This document shows positions 15,473 to 20,798 of a stretch of 20,798 nt of DNA, one piece after another. Source of the DNA: CAZTII01 sp964613305 (lineage in GTDB: Bacteria; Bacillota_I; Bacilli_A; Erysipelotrichales; Erysipelotrichaceae). The DNA lies in the NCBI GenBank assembly GCA_964613305.1, contig CAZTII010000026.1:1-20798 (forward strand), given 5' to 3'. The notes beneath the pieces are model-generated. The model was given only the letters and a program-made list of their open reading frames with translations, made no database searches and was not told the origin of the DNA. Both the position numbers and the translations under genes were made by a program. The first letter of the stretch is position 1, and every line of letters starts with the position of its first letter.

Positions 15473-16356
15473 AAATAATTTGTTTTGGTTCCTTAAATGT
15501 TGATATTGTTTTACAAGTTGATCATTTTGTGGCAAAAGGAGAAACACTCAGTTCTACAAAGACTAGTATTTTTGCTGGTGGCAAAGGACTTAATCAAGCA
15601 ATCGCTTGTTCTCGCGCTAATAGTGAAGTAATGATGGCTGGTCTTATTGGTCAAGATGGTAACTTTTTAAAAGAGTTATTACTTGAAAGTAGTGTTGATG
15701 TCGAGTGTGTTAAAAGTACAACTGGTTTAAGTGGAGCGGCTTACATACAAGTTGATCCAAGCGGGGCTAACTGTATTTTATTAGCGCCAAATGCTAACCA
15801 TGAAGTGTCATTATCGTTTATTGATGAAGTGTTGGCTAAAGGTGACGTTGGTGATATTGTTTTATTACAAAACGAAATTAATAATTTAGATGTTATTATG
15901 GAAAAAGCTGCGGAAAAAGGTTTAACAATTGTATTAAATCCTTCTCCGATGAATGATGCATTGCGTAAGTGTCCACTTCATTTAGTTGATTGGTTTATTT
16001 TAAATGAAGTAGAAGGTCAGCAGATTACACAGTGTAGTGATGCTTTAGATATTTTAAATGCGTTAGATACTCTTTTCCCTAAGGCAAACGTTGTTTTAAC
16101 GTTAGGTGAAGCTGGTAGTATAGCGAAAACAAAAGATGGTCTTGTTCAACAAAAAGCGTATCGTGTTAAAGCGGTTGATACGACAGCAGCTGGTGATACG
16201 TTTACTGGTTACTTTTTATCAGGTATCGTATCGGGAAAATCAGTTGCGCAATCGATGGAACTCGCGGCGAAAGCTTCAGCGATTACTGTTACTCGCCACG
16301 GTGCTGCTCCATCAATTCCGCGCTATGAGGAAGTGTTGGAGGTAACTCTTGAATAA
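15469..16356 (+). CDS. rbsK: Ribokinase
   Basis: PfkB-family kinase that phosphorylates ribose to ribose 5-phosphate. The 295-residue protein starts with CFGSLNVDIV, has the first signature AGGKGLNQA (36-44), NPSPM and the LNEVEG segment, and the C-terminal anion-hole motif DTTAAGDTF (237-245) with Asp243 as catalytic base. DTTAAGD rather than DTTGAGD is the form found in E. coli ribokinase, favouring ribose over other sugars. It would use the ribose freed by the upstream hydrolase. The ATG overlaps the preceding stop (ATGA). The 3' end overlaps the next gene by 8 nt. Confidence 0.9.
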   Translation: MKIICFGSLNVDIVLQVDHFVAKGETLSSTKTSIFAGGKGLNQAIACSRANSEVMMAGLIGQDGNFLKELLLESSVDVECVKSTTGLSGAAYIQVDPSGANCILLAPNANHEVSLSFIDEVLAKGDVGDIVLLQNEINNLDVIMEKAAEKGLTIVLNPSPMNDALRKCPLHLVDWFILNEVEGQQITQCSDALDILNALDTLFPKANVVLTLGEAGSIAKTKDGLVQQKAYRVKAVDTTAAGDTFTGYFLSGIVSGKSVAQSMELAAKASAITVTRHGAAPSIPRYEEVLEVTLE

Positions 16357-16972
16357 AATTGGCCACTATAACGGTAAAAAGACACTGGTATTGCTTGTTG
16401 GAATGTTCTTTGTAGCCGTAGGTGTAGTGTTATTTTTAGAGTGTAAACTTGGAAGTGATCCTATTACTGTTATCTTAGATGGTTTATCCGCAACATTTTC
16501 GATTAGTTATTCAACATCATCATTGGTTTATAATAGTTTTATCTTGTTATTGGCGCTTATGTTTGCTAGAAAACATGTAGGTTTTGGAACTGTTTTTTAT
16601 GCGTTAACGATTAGTGTTTTTATTAAAGTGAGTGAATTATTAGTATCATTTATTCCAATTCATCGTTTTAATGTCATTCAAACTATTGCTTGTATTATTG
16701 TTGCTCAAGTCATTTTAACACTTGGTATGTCGTTAGTAATTTGTGCTGATATTGGAAAAAATAGTTTGGATGCATTAATATTTCAAGGAATGGAAAATAA
16801 GAAGATTGCTTATGGAACGGTGCGTACAATCGTGGATATCGTGTATACAGCAATCGGGTATACTCTTGGTGGTGTTGTTGGTGTAGGTACAATTTTTTCT
16901 GTTATGTCAACGGGATTGTTGATGAATTATTTTATTGATGTGTTAAAAAAACGCTTTGACTTTTTGTCATAA
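16349..16972 (+). CDS. YczE/YyaS-like integral membrane protein
   Basis: A 207-residue membrane protein of unknown function with about five hydrophobic helices. The N-terminal LFLECKLGSDPITVILDGLS segment is typical of the YczE family, and ADIGKNSLDALIF repeats the same style in the second half. The start is TTG at 16349, supported by GGAGG at 16338-16342; no ATG fits better. It starts within the last codons of rbsK and is followed at once by a terminator, so it belongs to the nucleoside operon. The operon leaves a free nucleobase after hydrolysis, and base efflux would be a tempting role, but the sequence does not show this. Confidence 0.8.
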   Translation: MNKIGHYNGKKTLVLLVGMFFVAVGVVLFLECKLGSDPITVILDGLSATFSISYSTSSLVYNSFILLLALMFARKHVGFGTVFYALTISVFIKVSELLVSFIPIHRFNVIQTIACIIVAQVILTLGMSLVICADIGKNSLDALIFQGMENKKIAYGTVRTIVDIVYTAIGYTLGGVVGVGTIFSVMSTGLLMNYFIDVLKKRFDFLS

Positions 16973-16981
16973 GCTTTTTTT
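16945..16981 (+). terminator. Terminator of the nucleoside operon
   Basis: GCTT-TGAC (16953-16960) pairs with GTCA-T-AAGC (16966-16974, one bulged T) around a TTTTT loop, flanked by an A run (16945-16951) and a T run (16975-16981). It overlaps the final codons and stop of the YczE-like gene. The A and T runs make it able to act in both directions. Confidence 0.8.
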
Positions 16982-17100
16982 ATGGTTGCATTAAATTATA
17001 AAAAAACATTGTTAAAAATTAACCTCAATGTAATTCTTGCGAAAATGATGATAATATAAAATATATGTTAGTTAATTTACTGTGTTTTTAAATAATTTTG

Positions 17101-17129
17101 TTGACGAAAGCCCTTTCTATTGTTAATAT
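17101..17129 (+). promoter_or_regulatory. Promoter of the GPH symporter gene
   Basis: TTGACG (17101-17106) is followed after 17 bp by TAATAT (17124-17129). Transcription would start near 17136, giving a leader of about 30 nt with AGGAGG at 17157-17162. The sequence between the preceding terminator and this promoter (16982-17100) is very AT-rich and holds an inverted repeat at 17006-17031. Confidence 0.75.
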
Positions 17130-17166
17130 TACAGATGTATACATCGATACGAAAAAAGGAGGATTT

Positions 17167-18603
17167 ATGACAGAAACAGGTTTAAAAAGCACAAAGCCGT
17201 TTGGCTTTGCTGACAAAATTGGGTACATGCTAGGGGATTTCGGATGTAACATGAGCTTCTCGCTTATCAGTGGTTACATGATGTTATTCTATACTCAATT
17301 TATCGGAATTGATTTAGTTCATTATGGTTTCATTATTTTAGCGACAAAGATTTGGGACGGAATTAACGATCCAATGATTGGGGCATTGGCTGACCGTTTA
17401 AGTCCAAAAGGTAAAGACAAATTCAAACCTTGGATTTTCTGGGGATCATTCCCTCTTGCATTCTCTGCTTGTATTTTATTTGCAAATACACAAAATGCAC
17501 CTTATGCAATTAAACTTGCTACTTGTATTATTGGTTACTTAATTTGGGACGTTGCTTATACTGTTGTTAACGTACCTTACGGTTCATTAAGCTCAGTTAT
17601 GACTGCTGATCCAATCGAACGTGCTCAACTTTCTACATTTAGAAGCTTTGGTGCTTTCTTAGCATTCATCCCTATCATGACTTTACTTCCACAATTTACT
17701 TATGCAAAAGATGCTGCTGGTAAGAGTGTGTTCCAAGGAGAAAAAATGTTCTGGATCGCTCTTGTTATGGGTATTATCGCTTTCGTAAGTTTCCAAACAA
17801 TGTACAGACTTGTTACTGAACGTATTATCCACCAAGAACACGATGGTGAGAAATTTAGTTACTTTGCAATGCTTAAAGGTTTCTTCACAAATAGAACAAT
17901 GCTTGGTGTTGCTTTAAGTGCTCTTGCTGCTGTTGTATTTATGATGTCAAGTGGTTCAACAAACTCATTAGTTTACCAACTTTACTTCCAAAATGGTAAA
18001 TTAGCTTCATTTGGTGTATTAGCATACTTACCTACATTATTACTTACTCCAGTAATGACTCCATTACTTAAAAAATTCGGTAAAAAGAACTTAATCGTTT
18101 ATCCATTATTAGCTGGTATCTCGGTTTATGTTTACTTATTAGTGGCAAAAGAAATCGCACCAATAGCTTGGATCGTATTAACAACAGTTGCTGGTGTTGC
18201 TTCAGGATTCTTTAACTTATTAAGCTGGTCTTTAGTTGCTGATGGTATTGATGCTATTGAACGTCAAACTGGTCGTCGTGAAGAAGGTTCAGCGTACGCT
18301 ACATATTCAATGATTCGTAAACTTGGACAAGGTATTGGTCAATCATTAATTCCATTTATCATCGCTACAGCGATTCCTGGATTAAGTATGAAAGATCGTA
18401 CTACTTGGGTTCCTGAGTACGGTTTAGCTGTTAAAAACGTTGCTGCTGGCTTAAGCTTAGTTGGTTACGTATTAGTATTCTTAGCTATTTTCTTCATCTA
18501 TGATATCGATAAGAAAAAAGAAGCTGAACTTGCTGCTCTTGCAGGTAAAGAAGTTAAAATTGATGCTTCAACTGCTGCATCAATGGTTAGCCGCGCAGAC
18601 TAA
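17167..18603 (+). CDS. GPH-family sugar:cation symporter (MelB-like)
   Basis: Twelve-helix-type transporter of the glycoside-pentoside-hexuronide:cation symporter family, 478 residues. The signature KIWDGINDPMIG places Asp64 and Asp68 at the positions of the MelB cation-site residues Asp55 and Asp59. It is followed by the cytoplasmic-loop motif KDKFKPWIFWG, and RREEGSAYATYS matches the second-half loop of the family. The sugar cannot be told. The start at 17167 follows AGGAGG; an in-frame TTG at 17098 would lie on the promoter. The gene is alone between two terminators, with no glycosidase or sugar kinase beside it. Phe is mostly TTC and Asn often AAC, unlike the flanking genes, suggesting high expression or a different history. 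Confidence 0.88.
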   Translation: MTETGLKSTKPFGFADKIGYMLGDFGCNMSFSLISGYMMLFYTQFIGIDLVHYGFIILATKIWDGINDPMIGALADRLSPKGKDKFKPWIFWGSFPLAFSACILFANTQNAPYAIKLATCIIGYLIWDVAYTVVNVPYGSLSSVMTADPIERAQLSTFRSFGAFLAFIPIMTLLPQFTYAKDAAGKSVFQGEKMFWIALVMGIIAFVSFQTMYRLVTERIIHQEHDGEKFSYFAMLKGFFTNRTMLGVALSALAAVVFMMSSGSTNSLVYQLYFQNGKLASFGVLAYLPTLLLTPVMTPLLKKFGKKNLIVYPLLAGISVYVYLLVAKEIAPIAWIVLTTVAGVASGFFNLLSWSLVADGIDAIERQTGRREEGSAYATYSMIRKLGQGIGQSLIPFIIATAIPGLSMKDRTTWVPEYGLAVKNVAAGLSLVGYVLVFLAIFFIYDIDKKKEAELAALAGKEVKIDASTAASMVSRAD

Positions 18604-18612
18604 TTTAAAACT

Positions 18613-18641
18613 GGTGAAAGTTATTTCACCTTTTTTTTTTT
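18613..18641 (+). terminator. Terminator of the GPH symporter gene
   Basis: GGTGAAA (18613-18619) and TTTCACC (18624-18630) form a perfect 7-bp stem with a GTTA loop, followed by an 11-T run. It lies 10 nt after the stop codon. Confidence 0.93.
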
Positions 18642-18671
18642 GGAAAGCAGGATTTTTAATTATTTTTAAGA

Positions 18672-18680
18672 TGTTATAAT
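18672..18680 (+). promoter_or_regulatory. Extended -10 promoter of yaaA-bcp
   Basis: TG-T-TATAAT (TATAAT at 18675-18680) is a perfect extended -10. The region 17 bp upstream is T-rich with no good -35, which an extended -10 can tolerate. The leader to the GTG start of yaaA would be about 17 nt. Confidence 0.65.
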
Positions 18681-18703
18681 ACTGTAGAAAAGGATGTGAT
18701 GTA

Positions 18704-19408
18704 GTGAAGATAATTGTATCTCCGGCAAAAACGATGAAGGCAACAACGATTCAAGGAGTAAGTGAACCGGTTTTTCTTGAAAAAAAAGAAGAACTTTTGT
18801 GTAAATTACGACAGCTAAATCGAGATGAGTTAAAGAAATTGTATAAATGTAGCGATGAGTTACTTGATAAAAATATTGATTATTTAATGAATGATTATCC
18901 ACTGATGTCAGCTATTGATACTTTTGATGGTTTGGTTTTTAAAAGGATTTATCAAAATATTGAACAACATCGTGAGTATTATAATGACCATTTGCGTATT
19001 GTTTCGGGATTGTATGGACTTCTTAAGCCTTGTGATCGCATTAGTTTTTATCGATTGGATATTGGCGATAAATTGGGAAATTTATATGAGTTTTGGAGTC
19101 ATTTACTTTGTGATGAATTGTGTAAAGATACATCCTTTATTTTGAATTGTGCCTCTTTGGAGTATAGTTCTAGCATTAAACCGTATTGTACAATTCCATT
19201 TGTAACGTGTGTGTTTAAACAACGGGTTAATACTAAATTAGTGGAACAGAGTACAGCGGTTAAAATGGCCCGTGGTGAAATGGTTAATTATTGTGCTGAG
19301 TATAAAATAAAAGATTTAGATGGTATTAAAGGCTTTAATCGATTAAACTATATTTATGATGAAAGGCTATCGACAAGGGTTGAACTTGTCTTTATTAAGG
19401 AAGAGTAA
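18704..19408 (+). CDS. yaaA: YaaA-family peroxide stress protein
   Basis: A 234-residue member of the YaaA (formerly DUF328) family. In E. coli YaaA lowers free iron and limits DNA damage during peroxide stress. The N-terminal MKIIVSPAKTMK is the family hallmark. SGLYGLLKPCDRI and the C-terminal RGEMVNYCAEYKI, KGFNRLNY and DERLSTRVELVF segments also fit. The start is GTG with AAAAGGA upstream. It is slightly shorter than E. coli YaaA. One base separates its stop from bcp, so the two are almost certainly co-transcribed and share a likely oxidative-stress role. Confidence 0.92.
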   Translation: MKIIVSPAKTMKATTIQGVSEPVFLEKKEELLCKLRQLNRDELKKLYKCSDELLDKNIDYLMNDYPLMSAIDTFDGLVFKRIYQNIEQHREYYNDHLRIVSGLYGLLKPCDRISFYRLDIGDKLGNLYEFWSHLLCDELCKDTSFILNCASLEYSSSIKPYCTIPFVTCVFKQRVNTKLVEQSTAVKMARGEMVNYCAEYKIKDLDGIKGFNRLNYIYDERLSTRVELVFIKEE

Positions 19409-19409
19409 C

Positions 19410-19862
19410 ATGCAAGAAGGAAGTAAAGCAATTGATTTTACATTGGCGAATCAAGATGGTGAAATGGTATCATTATCAGATTTTATTGGCAAGAAAGTAG
19501 TGTTGTATTTTTATCCAAAAGATAATACCCCTGGTTGTACGCGACAAGCGTGTGCTTTTACCTCAGCGTACAATGAATTTAAAGAACGTGATATTGTGGT
19601 GATTGGGATTAGTAAAGATAGTGTGGCATCTCATAAGAAATTTCAAGAAAAACATCATCTTCCATTTATCTTATTGTCTGATCCAACGTTAGAAGTTGTA
19701 AAAGCGTATGATGTATGGGCATTGAAAAAAATATTTAATGTGGAAGGAATGGGAATTAGTCGTACAACGTTTATTATCGATGAACAAGGGATGATTATTA
19801 AACGAATGGAAAAAGTTAAACCTGATACAAATGCGGCTGAAATATTACAGTTTATTGGGTAA
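19410..19862 (+). CDS. bcp: Thiol peroxidase, Bcp/PrxQ-type peroxiredoxin
   Basis: Cytosolic peroxiredoxin that reduces hydrogen peroxide and organic peroxides using thioredoxin. The 150-residue protein has a thioredoxin fold with YFYPKDNTPGCT; Cys43 is the peroxidatic residue with Thr40 and Pro41, and Cys48 five residues on is the resolving cysteine of the atypical two-Cys PrxQ class. Arg118 in GISRTTF completes the active site. The ATG at 19410 follows AAGGAAG and gives the normal family length; an in-frame ATG at 19356 would add 18 residues translated from the 3' end of yaaA. I see no clear terminator between its stop and the next gene. Confidence 0.95.
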   Translation: MQEGSKAIDFTLANQDGEMVSLSDFIGKKVVLYFYPKDNTPGCTRQACAFTSAYNEFKERDIVVIGISKDSVASHKKFQEKHHLPFILLSDPTLEVVKAYDVWALKKIFNVEGMGISRTTFIIDEQGMIIKRMEKVKPDTNAAEILQFIG

Positions 19863-19910
19863 AATAGTGTTTAGTTTAGAGGTTTGCTAGTGTATTATGG
19901 TCAAATCTAG

Positions 19911-19916
19911 TATAAT
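19911..19916 (+). promoter_or_regulatory. Possible -10 element before the YitT-family gene
   Basis: A perfect TATAAT lies at 19911-19916, but there is no good -35 at 16-18 bp (TTGCTA at 19884-19889 is 21 bp away). Transcription from it would begin about 10 nt before the ATG, a very short leader that just includes GGGTGAG. Read-through from yaaA-bcp is the alternative. Confidence 0.45.
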
Positions 19917-19932
19917 AAGTGACGGGTGAGTT

Positions 19933-20769
19933 ATGATAGTAAATAATGTTAAAAATTTATTGCTTATTATTTTAGGTAATTTTATCTTAGCGTTTGCAGT
20001 TGGTTTCTTCATACTGCCTTTTCATATTTTATCAGGTGGTGTTGCTGGTGTGGCAGTTGCGTTGTCGCCACTTATCAACGTACCATCGCAAACCATTGTT
20101 GTTGGATTAATTGTTAGTTTATTTCTTCTTGGATGTATCTTTTTAGGGAAGGAATTTGCAATGAAAACAATACTTAGTTCAGTGTTGTATCCTGTTTTTT
20201 TATCGTTTATATCGGCTAATGTTCGTGTTGTCGAAATGGATATTTATCTTGCGACGTTGTATGGTGGAGTTGTAGCTGGTGTTGGTATTGGCTTAGTTTT
20301 ATCGTGTGGGGCAAGTACTGGTGGTATGGATATTCCTCCTTTGATTGTTCATAAGTATACAAAGATTCCAATTAGCACATTGTTTCTTATTAGTGATGCC
20401 TTTGTTGTTGGGTTAGGTCTTCTTTCTTATGATTTACCACGCGTTTTAATTGGATTTTTATCAGTCTACGCTACAAGCTTAGCAATTAATAAAATGATGC
20501 TCTTAGGTGGGCAAAAATGTAAATCAGTGTCTATAATTTCGCCACATACGGATGAAATTATTCAACTTATCAGCGATCGACTCCATCGTGGGTGTACTGT
20601 TACAAAGGCAGTTGGTGGTTATACAAATGAAGAAAAAGAAATGATCTTAGTCATCATTTCCGATAATCAATATCATCAGTTGATTGATTTAATGAATGAG
20701 ATTGATAAAAATGCATTCATTATTGTTACGGATACGACTGCTGTGTTACTGTTCACACCCCACAAATGA
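19933..20769 (+). CDS. YitT-family membrane protein with DUF2179 domain
   Basis: A 278-residue protein. Residues about 5-190 carry five to six hydrophobic helices with the family segments GFFILPFHILSGGVAGVA and GASTGGMDIPPLIVHK. Residues about 195-278 form a soluble DUF2179 domain, seen in KSVSIISPHTDEIIQLI, RGCTVTKAVGGYT and the closing FIIVTDTTAVL. The architecture matches YitT/YpjC proteins of Bacillota, whose transport substrate is not established. The ribosome binding site (GGGTGAG) is weaker than those of the neighbours. The gene lies 70 nt after bcp. Only 29 nt follow it in the window and no terminator is visible. Confidence 0.88.
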   Translation: MIVNNVKNLLLIILGNFILAFAVGFFILPFHILSGGVAGVAVALSPLINVPSQTIVVGLIVSLFLLGCIFLGKEFAMKTILSSVLYPVFLSFISANVRVVEMDIYLATLYGGVVAGVGIGLVLSCGASTGGMDIPPLIVHKYTKIPISTLFLISDAFVVGLGLLSYDLPRVLIGFLSVYATSLAINKMMLLGGQKCKSVSIISPHTDEIIQLISDRLHRGCTVTKAVGGYTNEEKEMILVIISDNQYHQLIDLMNEIDKNAFIIVTDTTAVLLFTPHK

Positions 20770-20798
20770 AAAATAAAGGATAAAAATCAAAATATAGA

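Noticed and set aside
17098..17166. TTG start 23 codons upstream of the symporter ATG
   Set aside because: It would place the -35 and -10 elements inside the coding region, while AGGAGG is correctly placed before the ATG at 17167.
19356..19409. Longer N-terminus for Bcp starting inside yaaA
   Set aside because: The extra 18 residues are frame-shifted yaaA sequence; the ATG at 19410 gives the normal family length and has its own binding site.
1..20798. CRISPR arrays, insertion sequences, tRNA or rRNA genes, phage genes
   Set aside because: No regularly spaced repeats, transposase-like frames, terminal inverted repeats, tRNA cloverleaf or rRNA-like sequence was seen on either strand.

Overview
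The window reads as an AT-rich, low-GC Gram-positive (Bacillota) chromosome. The grounds are AGGAGG-type ribosome binding sites, a T-box leader, A/U-flanked intrinsic terminators, a lipobox lipoprotein and many 1-11 nt gene overlaps. TGA is used as a stop (argJ) and Trp is TGG, so the code is standard. An Erysipelotrichia-like host is my guess from overall character, not something the sequence proves.

Bases 1-8140 hold a promoter, an arginine-type T-box riboswitch (specifier probably CGC) and one tightly packed operon, argG-argH-argC-argJ-argB-argD-argF. Together these make arginine from glutamate by the acetyl-recycling route. A short terminator overlaps the argF stop, and a convergent MerR-family regulator gene (8137-9015, minus strand) overlaps argF by 4 nt.

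Bases 9016-16980 hold the most interesting part. The 164-bp gap between the MerR gene and the divergent operon carries a dyad inside an unusually spaced promoter (-35/-10 spacer 19 bp, the hallmark of MerR-activated promoters) and two CRE-like sites 21 bp apart. The operon encodes a BMP-family nucleoside-binding lipoprotein, a double-domain ABC ATPase, two permeases, a nucleoside hydrolase, a shortened nucleoside-hydrolase-like protein that lacks the catalytic aspartates, a ribokinase and a YczE-like membrane protein. Read together: nucleoside import, cleavage to base plus ribose, then ribose phosphorylation, under a local MerR regulator and probably carbon catabolite control. A hairpin after the lipoprotein gene probably sets a higher level of binding protein than of transporter.

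Bases 16981-20798 hold a stand-alone GPH-family sugar:cation symporter with its own strong promoter and terminator, a yaaA-bcp pair (peroxide stress and peroxiredoxin), and a YitT-family membrane protein with a DUF2179 tail. No tRNA, rRNA, CRISPR array, insertion sequence or phage gene was seen. The strongest candidate for something undescribed is the hydrolase-like pseudoenzyme next to its active paralogue, in an operon that appears to be MerR-controlled.
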